Source: Phoenix dactylifera (taxonomy: Eukaryota; Streptophyta; Magnoliopsida; Arecales; Arecaceae). From it: a DNA stretch of 64,000 nucleotides. Each line of letters begins with the position of its first letter. Position 1 is the stretch's first letter. The notes beneath the pieces were generated by a model. That model did no database searches, was not told where the DNA came from, and saw only the letters and a list, made by a program, of their open reading frames with translations. The stretch is from NCBI RefSeq assembly GCF_009389715.1, contig NC_052405.1, positions 8,473,194-8,537,193 on the forward strand, given 5' to 3'. Positions 21,874-33,600 of this stretch are shown here, piece by piece. The position numbers and the translations under genes are program-made.

Positions 21874-23602
21874 CTTGTAAAAATATATAATAGAGATTTA
21901 TATGTTTAAAAAGTGAGAGTGACATTTCCTTCTTCTTGGAGCAAATTTTATATGACAGTTTTAAGGGAGGGTGAAAGTAACTTATCCATTCTCTTATAAT
22001 AAAACACCTCACAACTGGATTAGCTTGTTTGGTGGGGTCTGCCAGCAGTTTCTGATGGGTGCCTAAAGATAGATTTGAGAGTGCTTGTTCTTGTCCAACA
22101 TAGATTGTGGACACACTGCACCTACCAAGAAAGTGGGACAGCTATCCCCCATCTAGATAGCTTTGGTGGCAATCTACTAAACCTAAACCTCTTTGTTTAT
22201 CATGTCCACTAATTGAAGTCCCAAGAAATGAAAACTGGTTCTTTAAACCTTTTTACATTATTCTATGTGAAGGAACATTTGATCTATGCAGTCATGATTA
22301 TGCACCAAACATGTGAGTCTTATTGTTAATTAGTTTAACCACACTAGCTTTTGATTTGGCTGCTAAAGTGAGAAGAGTTCTGATGCTATTAATTATGTTG
22401 TCACCAGTATTAGTTGTTTGACTGAATTCTATTTTTATTAAAATCTAATAATCAAATGAAAAATTAGAGTTAGTTGACCTAGCATTGTCACTTGCTACTT
22501 TGATGTCAATTTTTGTCTTCAGTGGGCATCAGGACCACGGATTGCACAATAGGTCGAACTCTTCTATTGAGTTAAGCTCGGCGCACGACAGCCGGCGTCA
22601 TCAAACCAGATCGGTACCAGTGGACCATCAATCGGATGACCGAGCCTTGCGAGCTAATCCTCTCCCAACTTTGATCAAGACAATTATTAAGAAGTTTAGC
22701 TTGATGATTTGGTGGCGAATAAAAGGTGTAGAAGATTACAGAATTTGATGAGTTCCATTGGTTTTGCTTGTCTTGATCGGTTGTAAGTTTAAACTTCTAC
22801 ATAGATAGCTATGCAATGTCATTATATGAGGAGGTTTCTTTTAGGTGCAATGGACCCAAAGAGGCTCATGATGGTATAGTTTGACCTACCAAGAAATTAG
22901 GTAGGGATGGTGGGCATGGAACTAGACATTGGAAACTTTGGTTTTCAGCTCAGTTTCTAGTGTTAAGATCATTCTCTATAAGCAGATGTACTAAGATTGT
23001 CTTGGCATGTTAGGTGAGACCCACAAGCGACTTCAAGTAAGCCCATTTTCATTAAAATTTTCCTTTTGCAAGGCTGTCCAGTGTGACCAGAGGATCTCAC
23101 CTTCTTGGCCAATCCTTGTCACACAGTCTTTATTAGAATGTTGTATGATTTCTAAATGATTCACAACTGAGTTTCTTCTGGAGGAGAAGTATACTGTAGT
23201 AAAAAATAGGAGGGGCATAGTGGAAAAAATTATTTTTTATGTTAAATATGTTGTAACCATATCTATTCACTCCTAAAATTTCAAACCATCATCTCTTTGG
23301 GAAAAGGCCAGGGAAAAAGATCCATATTACAACATATTTCGTCTGAAGATTTATCAATAGGAGAAGTCCTTGAAAGTTTCCTTGCAATTTCATGAGGTTA
23401 TGTTTAGTAGGTAATTTAACAAAGATTTAAAGAGTCTTGGGATCTAAGGATGTAAATGGACCAGCTCATGGGGTAATTTTTTCAGTGATCAAGTCAGTCT
23501 TTTACAAATTTTAGATATTCTAGGCTTAGGCTAGGGACACTTGCATCCTCGGGTTAGAATGCAAGTGAATATAAGTTGTGAAAGAAAATTTTAAATTAAA
23601 TT
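21874..23602. other. spacer, nothing recognised
   Basis: About 1.7 kb of AT-rich DNA with only short open frames lacking family motifs. Probably decayed repeats, but none can be bounded. Confidence 0.45.
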
Positions 23603-23610
23603 TTATATAT

Positions 23611-23767
23611 CAACGCTAGGACTTATCCCAGAGGTCAAATCTCTTTGCTTAGCAACCGGAGACTCTGGACTCGAGTTTTGGATAGTGTTTCCAAGTACTA
23701 AAGGATATTTATAACATGGGTGTGTGAGGGTATCTCTTTCTCTCAAAAAATAAAAATCTAAAAAAAA
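23611..23767 (+). mobile_element. tRNA-derived SINE (copy 1)
   Basis: About 157 bp with a head similar to the SINE at 47.1-47.3 kb (shared GCTTAGCAACC; GGACTCGAGTTTT in the position of a pol III B box) and an A-rich end (CTCAAAAAATAAAAATC). TTATATAT occurs directly on both sides (23603-23610 and 23768-23775) and looks like the target duplication. Old and diverged compared with the second copy. Confidence 0.65.
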
Positions 23768-24233
23768 TTATATATGATCATGAACACTGCAATTTGAATG
23801 TTGAATTGGGTGATCCGATTGGTTCTCCTGAGTTACTCGAACTTCATCCAGATTATCAGCCCCATCCATATGTGCAGCCGAAAAATCAAAGAATAAAATA
23901 ACAGTAACATTGAAGATATTAGTGTTGCCATGTGAGATAGTAGTTGATATTCTAATGGTGTTAGGCACTTATGATAGATACTAGCTTTAGTACTTATTTG
24001 ATACAAATTAACGTATCTCAATTTCCTAAAGCTGGCAATAATAGTGGCAGCAAAATTAGCTTTTCAGCAAAAGAAAGGGAGACCCACCAAACTTGCTTGG
24101 ACTTTGTACATCGATTAATTTGAATAGTCCAAACCAATTTGTGGCTAAGGCCGGGCCACCATGTTAAGACCCTCACCTTCAACTGGACCCGCTCGCAAGC
24201 CAAGCGGCTTATCTAGCTTACTCAAGCATGAAG

Positions 24234-24693
24234 GGCTCGTTTGATTCGCAGGAAAAAATGGGGAAAAAGTATAGTTAATGGAAAAGTAATAAGATGCCTT
24301 TTGTTTGGTTAGAGTTTTCAAAAGAGAGAGATGGGAAATTTTTATTCCCATAAGAATATGATTCCCACATTTCATGAGAAAATCTTTTCTATAAGAAACA
24401 TGGAAAAATTACTTTTCCATGAGCCGAGAATAACTCCATTTTTATTTTTTTTCCTATAAAGTCCCTTCAGCATTAAAGACCTAATTTTTATTAAAGGTAT
24501 AATAGGAGTTACATATAACTTTTCCAGAAAAGTGAATAGTCAACCAAACATAAGTACTCTGAAAATCTGTCACTTTTTCATGGTCAACCAAACATGTCAA
24601 AAGTACTTTTTCAGGCATCCTCTTCCTATAAATCTGCTTTTCAGGAATCATATTTCTAGGAAAAAAAAATGTTTCCCACGAACCAAACGAGCC
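24234..24693. mobile_element. MITE with GGCTCGTTTG terminal inverted repeats
   Basis: The left end GGCTCGTTTGATTCGCAGG and the right end CCCACGAACCAAACGAGCC are near-perfect inverted copies. The interior (about 460 bp in all) is AT-rich, repeats CAACCAAACAT-type words and has no coding capacity. This is a non-autonomous DNA transposon by its ends. The target duplication is unclear, so the superfamily is not assigned. Confidence 0.7.
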
Positions 24694-24872
24694 AGGAGTA
24701 TTTCCAACGAGCTTGAACCTAGATTTGAAGCCTAGCAGGTTGGGTCGAACTTGAAGTATGAGCCTACTTGTTAAATAAACCTAACTCGGTGTTGTGTTAG
24801 CCCAACCCAAACTAGGCCCTGCCCAAATCTTATATAGTCTATATCTATATATGTAGGGATCTCGCCTCCTCC

Positions 24873-25800
24873 AAACCCGCCATCACGATTGCTGACATTG
24901 CCATCTCTTCTTGGAAGCCCCACTTATTGTCCAGGTTCAATACCAAGGGAAGGGAGGCAAAGGACCCAGCCACTAAGGCTAAGATGAGGGCCATTGCAGC
25001 CAAGGTTCTATATCAGTTGGCCAAGAATAACCTAACCATTTGCAAGAGCATTACCGAGCCATGCACCCTCCTCTACTTTGCTATCCTCCTCGAGTGGGGC
25101 TTTAGCGATATGCGCTACACCACTCTGCCATGACCCTCATGGTGAAAGCATATGTTGCCGAGCATAACCCTAATCTTCACTACTCCACCTTCAAGCCTGC
25201 CTCATCAGCCATGAAGGCAATCATCGACCAACTCCTCAGGATCACCAACAAGGGTACTTTCAACAAGCTTCTTGTAACAATTCAGGACCTTATCCAAAAT
25301 GGCTAGTTGGAAGGTATTATTTGGGTTCCTTGATCCTATATAAGTACCCAAGATCTACCCAGCGAATAACCGATGTGGGATTAAATACACGCCCGCACAG
25401 ATCCTCACATACTCCCCCCATTCAAGCCATGACGTCCTCGTCAGGCTAAGGGTTCAAATCTATTCAAATCTAATCACAAACACCATGATTGATTCGTGGT
25501 CAGCCCCAATGGATCCGTGCTGCAGTGTCCCCTAGTCGACATAGGTTATGGGCCGGGTCGATCTTGGGTACTTATACAGGATCAAGGAACCCAAATAATA
25601 CCTTCCGGCTAGCCATTTTGGGTGAGGTCCTGGGTTGTTACACTTCTAATTCTTAGCATCACTATTCTTGGGTGCTTATCAAGGACCTTCCGACAATGGA
25701 GACAAGGATTGTTGGGCCAAATTCGCATGCAAGGCTAATTTCCTCTTTGTTGAGCATTCCAAGGCCATCATCGATGTTGGAGGGCCACATACCTCGTCCA
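24873..25800 (+). pseudogene. ARMADILLO REPEAT ONLY (ARO)-like pseudogene fragment
   Basis: The sequence translates to KPAITIADIAISSWKPHL, then KGREAKDPATKAKMRAIAAK, QLAKNNLTICKSITE and LLYFAILLEWG. After a frame change near 25130 it reads MTLMVKAYVAEHNPN and SAMKAIIDQLLRITNKG, and beyond an inserted element WAKFACKANFLFVEHSKAII. This is the central and C-terminal part of plant ARO-type armadillo proteins. The N-terminal part, the end and some middle sequence are missing. At least one frame change plus the insertion at 25273-25642 show it is not functional. The true parent gene is elsewhere. No tail proving a processed origin is visible. Confidence 0.72.
25273..25642 (-). mobile_element. rearranged TRIM copy with inverted LTR ends (copy 3)
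   Basis: A 370 bp member of the TRIM family with an exact 5 bp direct repeat CTTCT on both sides (25268-25272 and 25643-25647), so it inserted as one unit. Reading the minus strand, 25409-25273 is a 137 bp 3' LTR preceded by a G-rich purine tract (AATGGGGGGAGTA) and family internal sequence. The other end (25560-25642) is not a second direct LTR but an inverted copy of the last 83 bp of the LTR. The two 83 bp arms are about 92% identical, and all seven differences are transitions. The element sits inside the ARO pseudogene. Confidence 0.8.
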
Positions 25801-25807
25801 ACTATTG

Positions 25808-25833
25808 TTTTTTTTTTTTTTTTTTTTTTTTTT
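25808..25833. repeat. T26 homopolymer after the ARO remnant
   Basis: A 26-base T run directly follows the pseudogene sequence. It has the wrong sense for a poly(A) tail of a plus-strand retrocopy and may be the tail of a separate minus-strand insertion to its right. Confidence 0.7.
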
Positions 25834-25984
25834 GGAGAATAAGATTGAGAAGCCTAAAGCACCAGTAGGTACCAGGCTTGAGTTTGAGAAGGAGACCCGA
25901 AGGTCGGGCTAAGCCAGGCTTGAGCCTACCTAATGTTAGTTATATATTGGGCTGAGCCTGGCCCAAGATGCTCATTGAACATGT

Positions 25985-26402
25985 CCACCTTCAATGGAGC
26001 TTTTGCTGCAGAAGTCTTAATTCCAAAGCTCCTTGTGAGGGACAAGCAATGAACTCACCAAGGGAGGCAAGCTTCCTAGTTCTCCTCCAACCAAAAGTCC
26101 TCACTTTTTTGAGCCAAAGCAAAGGCAACAACATTTTCTTTCACGAGCTTCTGAAAGTTTTTGTGAACGCCAGCCTCCTTAAGCAACCAAACACTTGCTC
26201 TATTGCCTTGATTGCCTTGATGAATGGTAGATATATGTACACCGGCTTTCTCCATTCTCTCCTCATCAGGAGGGGCATCCATAACCTGTTTCCTCACTAT
26301 ATCGAGCTTCACACAAGTTGTAGTACTAGAATTTCCAATTCTCTTGCAGATCAAGCATCTCAAACCATTCTCATACTGATTTATAATATGCAGGATCTCC
26401 AC
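25985..26402 (-). other. unrecognised protein-like open stretch
   Basis: The minus strand reads CVKLDIVRKQVMDAPPDEER, GNRASVWLLKEAGVHKNFQK, LVKENVVAFALAQKSEDFWL and EENKEACLPWW, uninterrupted over about 110 codons and more protein-like than neighbouring frames. I do not recognise the family. There is no clear start codon in good context and no splice partner. It may be a fragment of a decayed gene or transposon. Confidence 0.25.
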
Positions 26403-26550
26403 ATTACATTTAAAGCAACAACCAAGTAGAAAACAAAGCCTTTCTTTTTCCGAAACAACTGAGAAATTTCTTTCCTTATAGAGTTATAGTTGTTCAATCT
26501 ATCAATCTAGTTTGAGATATTCTCAATTACTCCTCTTAATGGAGAAATTT

Positions 26551-26732
26551 TTAGTTGGACCAAGTCCACCGCTGAGTTGGTGGACCGGTCCAACTACAAA
26601 TCTACAGACCAATATGGAGAAAGAGGCACCCCAGCTCCTTTTTTTCCTCTTTTTTTTGTTTCTCTGTGTTTGGTCTTCTTCATTTGTGGTTGGATTGGTC
26701 CACCAACTCATCGTTGGATCTAGTCCAACCAA
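26551..26732. mobile_element. MITE-like foldback element with ~50 bp inverted ends
   Basis: The left arm (TTAGTTGGACCAAGTCCACC … GTTGGTGGACCGGTCCAAC) and the right arm are inverted copies of about 50 bp at roughly 80% identity, with about 80 bp of T-rich spacer between. No coding capacity. It resembles a small stem-loop MITE. Target duplication not resolved. Confidence 0.65.
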
Positions 26733-28140
26733 TAATTTTATCTCCTAACTAGGTACTGATTCCTCTAGCTATTATCTAATTCTCAAATCCTTTGTTCATA
26801 GCTCCAATCAGACTCCATATAGATTTCTCTGTAGACAAACCAATTGTTTCCATGACATGCTAAATAATAATTAATAACCTAATATCTTGGTCATGGTATA
26901 TATAGGTTGAGATTTTATTAGAATGGCTGAAAATCATCAGGTTCAAAATTTAATGAAATTTCTTTATTTTTTAGCAAAAAAATTTAATGAAATTTCAATT
27001 TACCTACATATGACTCCCACGCCGATCTCTAAGGTATGAAAAGATAAATACTGTATATGTGATGCACGTAAATATCCAATAGATAATATCCATCATTGCA
27101 AATTTCCATGCCCTGGCATGCAAAGGTTTCACATCATAATACTAGATTCCAAGATGTTAGATGCATGTACAAACAAACCAGGCGTAGAAATCCTAATTAG
27201 CCCAGTTTGAGTTACTAAAGAAAGATTGCCTTTAACATCAGGAGGCACAGTGACTCACGAAGACCAGCAGTTACAACTGAAATTCCTAACTACTAGTCTA
27301 CCAGTGGCATGGACAAATCTTAGTTCAAATAAAACTTGCTGCTTTGACTTCGCCTGGCAGGCTGGTGAGTCCCTCTCAGATACATATGGTTATTGAACAC
27401 TAAATGGCATCTAAACGCCGTTTCTGCAGAGTGAACATAATTAATATCTTTTTCAATAAAAAAAAAGAGTTTAATGGAATGGCCAAAGGAAGATAGACGA
27501 TGTAATGGCGATGGCAGTGGCCATAACAGCCATTTTACTGATTTAGTGACTGCTATAACAATTCCAGAGGGAATTCATTACATTATGTCGAGCAATAATA
27601 TGTACCTAAATAGTGATCATTACTTGTCAATTGCCTTAGAATAACATCAATTACATTAAATAAAATAATACTAGTTTATATTCAAATATATACTATTAGA
27701 AATAATTTTATTTAAATAGCAAATTTTTTTCTAATCTACCAATGAGGCTGCGGATTGGGTGGCCAATCATTCTGGAGGTGCCTTGTGGGTCGCAGAGAGA
27801 TACCTAGAGCGTATCTTTTTGGATGCGCGCACGTACTAAAATTATATAAATTATTTGTTTTAGCAAAAAAATTTAATAATTTTTTATTCATTTATCAATT
27901 AAAAGTTGTTGTTTATCACTTGGTTGTTATTATCCATTATAATGATAAATAATGATCATAACAATTATAATGAACAGTTAGAAAGCCAATACCTCAAAGA
28001 TTTCGAAACAAAGTTTGCGCACGAGTTCGATTTGCGTTTATCATCTGGGATAAAGGCATCCGCGGCTTCGACCAATAGTGTCCTGCCAAGTGTGCTCCAT
28101 ACGTAAATTTTCATATTAGAGAAAGTTACGCCGTTACAGG
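26733..28140. other. spacer upstream of LAZ1
   Basis: AT-rich spacer without a recognisable gene. The right end probably includes the LAZ1 promoter. Confidence 0.5.
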
Positions 28141-28149
28141 GTCCTTTTC

Positions 28150-30695
28150 CGATCTCGCGACGTTTCCTCTATTTTTTTTCCTTTTACGCCTCTGTTTCGG
28201 TTTTTGTTTGCCTCGCGATACGAACGCGAAGAAATAAGTGGAAGAAGCGAGGAAAAAAAAAAGAGAGAAAAAGGGAAAACCCTTCGTGAAAATTTGTCTC
28301 GGGCGCTTCTCGTCGATTCCTAGAGGTGAGCCTTCTCTCTCCCTCTATGTCCGCGTTTCCTTCTTTTTATTTCGATCAAAATCCGAACTTTGAGCGGTTC
28401 CGTGAAGCGTTTCGGGCGACAAAATCCGCATTAGCGAAAGAAACCCTACATTGTGATCCCCGGATAGATATGAGCTCCCGGGTATTACTTGTTCATGGAA
28501 TTAGAAGATAGAAAAACCCTAGGTCGACGGAGATTTCTGTTAAAGATCGCTTTTTCTTTTTACCTCTTCTTTTTTTTCCCCCTTCTCTTTCTTCTTAAAG
28601 AATTGTATAATAATGAGAAATTAGGGTTCTTTTGGGTACATGCTGTTGTAATGTGCGTTGCAGGGCTCTGAGGTGCCAGTTCTCTTCTTCTCCACTTGTT
28701 TAGTCTTGGTGTGTATTTTCCTTAAGATATATTTAACGTTGTTGTAGTACATTCATGATTTGCTTGTTTTTTCAAGTTGAAAAGGTTTTGGACTTTTACT
28801 AGTTTTCTGGCAGGTTCAACCAGCGTGGCGATTTGTTTATTGTGATAGATGGACCACCAAGTTCTGCAAAGAATTGTTTATAGTTTTCCAATTACACCGT
28901 TTGAATTGTATTCAAATTCTGGTCTTATACTAGCCATCAGTCAGTTGTTTTGGTTGCTGAGGACACGGTATTGTATTGTTTATGATGATTTGTAACCTAA
29001 ATTTTGACAAGATGGAAGGGTTGTAGAACAATTCTTGGAAAGGAAAGGGTGAAGAGACCGGAGATGACGGACATAGAGCTCTAGGAAGAGGGCTGCTAGG
29101 GTTTTTCTCTGAAAAACATTGTGGCTGGCCATGTAGTACGAAAAAAATAGAGGGGGAGGCTTGAGGGATAGGAAGCCTAAAATTTAGTAATTGGTTTTAC
29201 ATGATGGTTAGTGCATCCATGGACTGCCTTAAGTTTGGTGTCACTTTCCGAAAAACCTAATCTATGTTATAAAAATGTTCCCATGACATGAGTGCCCCAT
29301 GATTCTCTCTAGGTATTTGGACAGCTCCATGAAGTACATCTTAACTCGCTTGGATGGATTTGGGAACTTGGTTGCTTCACATCACAATGAAAGTCTCAAC
29401 TTCTCATTATTCAGCCGACCCTTAATATAAGAATATATAAATTCTATTGTTTCTGCAATATCTAGTTTTTGAGTTTTTGGAAAAATCAATTTGTTTTGAA
29501 TTGAAGTGTCATAAATCTTGCTTCAATATGAGATCATCTCTGTCAAAGGTGATGCATAGAGAAGTGTTGTTTATTTAAGTTTGTTTCCCAGTTGAGGAGG
29601 AAGGAAAGAAAATATGTCTAAAGAAAGGCAAATAAGAATTTTCATCCAATTTATAATATTTTTTTAACTACTTTGTCGAATCATATTTGAAGACACTAAA
29701 AATTTAGTTTGAATATTTGAAGGGTCCAGTGTTCAAATCCTTGGCGTTGCTGAAAAAAATAAAGAGCATAAGACTAGGGCACTCCCTAGCCGATTCAACT
29801 CAATTGAATGGCAAATTGTTTTGAACATACAATTTAATAACTTGTTCGTGTGAAATTGTGTTGGATAAAAAAGAACCTTAGGCACTACTGGTGTATTTGG
29901 ACTTCCCAAGGTGTCCCTAATGTTAAATAAAAAGAGTTCTAAAAAATTGCATTAAACTGTCAACAATTAAACACTTTGGTCATTGTTGTTTCGGATGTTG
30001 GGCCAATACACTTGGCTTTGTTAAACGTCATATGCTTTTGCATTACATTGCCCATGCTTCATATGGTGATTTTTGCTGTTTATAGAGACTATTTGCATGG
30101 TTTTATCTTCTCTTTGCATGATAGATGGTGTTAAACACTGGCCCTTTCTGTAACTCAGACTTCTGAATTCTGATATTCTTTGTTCTTGTCCTTTAGATCC
30201 TTTAATGTTTTTGTTTAGTGGCTCTTTCAGCCTGTGCAGCAATTATTGGCAGATATTCCACTTTTGTTTGATTTGCAGGAATGCATAGTGGTTATTGACT
30301 GGAAGGCTACTATCTTTGATTTCCAGGTTTCTTCACCGTCTAAAATTCACTTGCAAGCTGAAGGCCGTTATTCCTATTTTTCTCCAATGTCAAGAAGAAT
30401 GTTGGTTGGAAAATTGGAGTATTAATCTGCTAGCATAAACTTTACCAGTACTTTCTTTTCTTAGAGTGTGGATCTCTCCAAAAGCTGTTCTGTGGCGTAC
30501 TTATATTAGACTAACTTTGTCAAGTGGTACTGTTTAGCTTTCAATAGCAGCATATGATTTCAAGACAAATATAGAAGGAAAAGGGAGGGACAGTGCTCAT
30601 CTTTTTTGGGGCAATACATACTAAAGCTAGCAGTACTAAATATTAGGATTTTGGCTTGGAGAATGCATTATCTGTCTCAAAGATAGTTCTGTCAG
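28150..30695 (+). promoter_or_regulatory. probable LAZ1 5' leader with non-coding exons
   Basis: A locally GC-richer, purine-rich stretch (28150-28325) ends in the strong donor GAG/GTGAGC at 28325/28326 and looks like a first untranslated exon. A possible second untranslated exon at about 30280-30327 lies between TTTGATTTGCAG and CCAG/GTTTC. The acceptor TTCTGTCAG ends at 30695, one base before the LAZ1 start codon. The leader would thus be built mostly from spliced non-coding exons. Inferred from splice signals only. Confidence 0.45.
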
Positions 30696-30696
30696 A

Positions 30697-33600
30697 ATGA
30701 TATGGAAGGGAGCTCTGTGTCTATCATTGCTTCTTCTTGTTCAGGCTGTGTCTTCAAGCCGACCAGGGAAAATGCTGATTATGAACTTGAGTGGAGAGGC
30801 GAACTTGTTTCGCAGCTGGCCAATTTTGAGTGCAGGTGCATTCGTGGTTATTGCACTTGTGCTGTCCTTTTACCTTATTTTTGAGCACCTTGCTATTTAT
30901 AATCAGCCTGAGGTATATTCTTCCTATCTTTTCATTAAGCATCAAAAGTAGTTGCTTTTGCATGTGTTCCTGCATGCCTGTGCATGTGCAAGCATGCATA
31001 TGTGTGCATGTAGTTTTCGATTTTGAAGTTGTCATATTGATAATTCTATGCCCTATCATGCCACCCTCTTGGGCTGATTCATTCTATATTTATTTCAGGA
31101 GCAGAAATTTTTGATTGGTCTCATTCTAATGGTTCCTGTATATGCAGTTGAGTCGGTAAGTAGATCGCTCTTCAGATCTTACCATGTCTATACTTGCTTA
31201 TTTAATTTTATGGATTGTGCTCGACATTCATATCTCCTGTATGCCAGAAATACTAGGTAATATATGGTGCATTTGTTTTGACTAGGTTTATCATTAAGTG
31301 AATATGCTGACGGAACAACAAGATATTTGTTTTAGGGGATGTTGATATAGCTTTTTTTTTGTGTGTGTATTCCTTTTCCTTGTGCATATATTCTCTGCTG
31401 GTAGACAAATATTTTTGCTGTTAATATAGATCATAAAACTCTCTGCTTTGCTTAATTGCTATTTGTTAGGTATCTAAATACAAAAATAAACTTTTATCAA
31501 TATTCCTTTTGTTAGAGGATTTTATGGTGATGGAATGCATAAAGGCCCTGTAGTCTGTCAAAATGTTTTGGAAAGAAGTTAGCTATTAGCATAAGAGAGA
31601 GCATTATGATGGTAGTATATATAGCAAGAATGATGACATGTATGAGGTAATTGAGGATCTATTGTTCCATATGTTTAGGCATGAGAATATGTCGATTTTG
31701 ATGCTTAATAGGTCAAAAGTTTGGAATCTATTTGTGAGTGGAAATATGAGCTTGAAACATGCAGAACCAAAAGAGTGTCATGGAGAAGGAAAAATTTTAT
31801 GCAATGGATGGTTTCTTTTTGTGTTCACCAAGTATTGTGGCATAGTACAACTGATCATGTAGCATGGATTTTTAAGGAATCTTTGTTATTCAGTCTTTAA
31901 GGAATGTGAATTAAGGTTGATGAAACTGGTATCTTGACCTCTAGCAGTCAAATACCTATGCATGGTACACATGCTAGTGCCTATCGTGTGCTTGTTCAGA
32001 CCCCCCCCCTAAAGCACAGAGAAGTTTTTTTTTTTTGAGAGAGAGGGGGGGGGGGGGGGGGGGGTTGAAGTGTGGGGGAGGCACTATCCCGGCCTCCTAC
32101 TGGTACTAGCAAACAAGGTGGAGCCATGGAAGCGGAGGTGGTCGAAGGTAATGGTGGGTCTGGCAAGCTTGTGGTGTGGGCACTGAGGGCGAGGCGATCG
32201 AGAACCACAATAGAGATGAGCTCAATGTGGCGATGCTGGGTCCGCGGTGATCGAGGATGATTGGTGGCTTTGGAAGGGATTGGAATCAGCAGAGACAAGA
32301 CAAAAAAAGAAAGAGAAAGGCAAGGGGGTTGGATCATGATCAAGAGAGAAAGAGAGAAGAGAGTCAGGAACTTGGGATTTTATACAAGACAAGCAGTTTG
32401 GCCCAATGCATTGTATCAATAATGCCTAAAACCAAACAAAAATGATCAGTTCAGTTTGGTTTGGTCCGGTTTTGACCGGTTCGTCCCTCCATTTCCAGAG
32501 CATGAATCTTCCTGGTTTTTCGGGCCAGTTCGGTTAGTACACCTCAAACTGCCTTGTTCGGGATGATTTGGTAATCCTTGATGAAGATTGTCCCTATGGT
32601 TCTCATTGTTAGGAAGGGGACTATTTGTGATAATTGGGAACTTAGCTCCTTCAGGCTTTTCAGTGAATATCACAAGATCAGAAGGAAGTTGCTTGCAAAG
32701 TTATTCAGATTGGGCTTGGAAGAATATATTGTTGTTTGTATGTTCACTATGCAGAACAAGGATGACCTTGAGGTGTGCCACATTACACCATTTGTAGTTA
32801 CAATAAGTGTTTTGGAGAGATTAAGTCACGTAACGCACTTTATCAATGCTTCTTCCTGTTTTTGCTTGCACTTTCTCATGGGTGAATAATTGAGTTTGGT
32901 TGTTGGAGTCAAGGATTAAAGTGGTAGCCCAGCCAGTCTGTTCCACCCAGCATCTATTGTGCCAATCCTGGATTTGCATGTTGTATTGCTGTGTGCTAAT
33001 GTATTCATGCAAATGTAAGAACCTCTTCTTCACACATAGCCAATTATATCTATTCCACTTTTGAAATTTACAAAATTCTTGACATCACCACTTGTAACCA
33101 TTCCAAAATAGCCTTTTTTCTCATATTAATATTTTTTTCTTATCTAATTTAGGAAACTGATTCTTGCCTAGAAAATTCTTACTTTTCCAATTTTACACCT
33201 GACCTATTTTATAAGCCTCACACTATTTTCTGTTGTGACAGCAAATGAATCATTATGTATTCGCCTCAGTAAAAATTTGAAAATCAGGCATTCAGCATCT
33301 GTCTCACATGGAACACTAAAAGGATTATGCTTCAGATTAATATAGGATAACTCATTAGCTTTATGATGTATTTCTGTATTGTATATACCTTGCTCGAGGT
33401 GTAATGTGGGGCAAGTCTCTGATAAATTTTTACATGCATTTGCAAATATGCACTTTAATTTTTCTTTCATTCTTGGGGATTTTGATGTATTATTTTCAAG
33501 TGGTGTACCTAGAAAATGGATATTTTTGGCTTTATTTAAACTTCAAACAACCTTCTCTTTTTCACCAATAATCTGGTGAATGTCATGTACTTTGTGTAGG

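Noticed and set aside
24700-24840. CCCAACCCAAACTAGGCCC-type words as a further MITE
   Set aside because: No paired inverted end could be found.
29690-29765. GGGTCCAGTGTTCAAATCC with a following A-rich stretch, like a SINE tail
   Set aside because: Too short, with no head and no target duplication; could be chance.
31996-32343. 115-codon Pro/Ser-rich minus-strand frame in LAZ1 intron 2
   Set aside because: Driven by the G20 run and low-complexity sequence; antisense within an intron.
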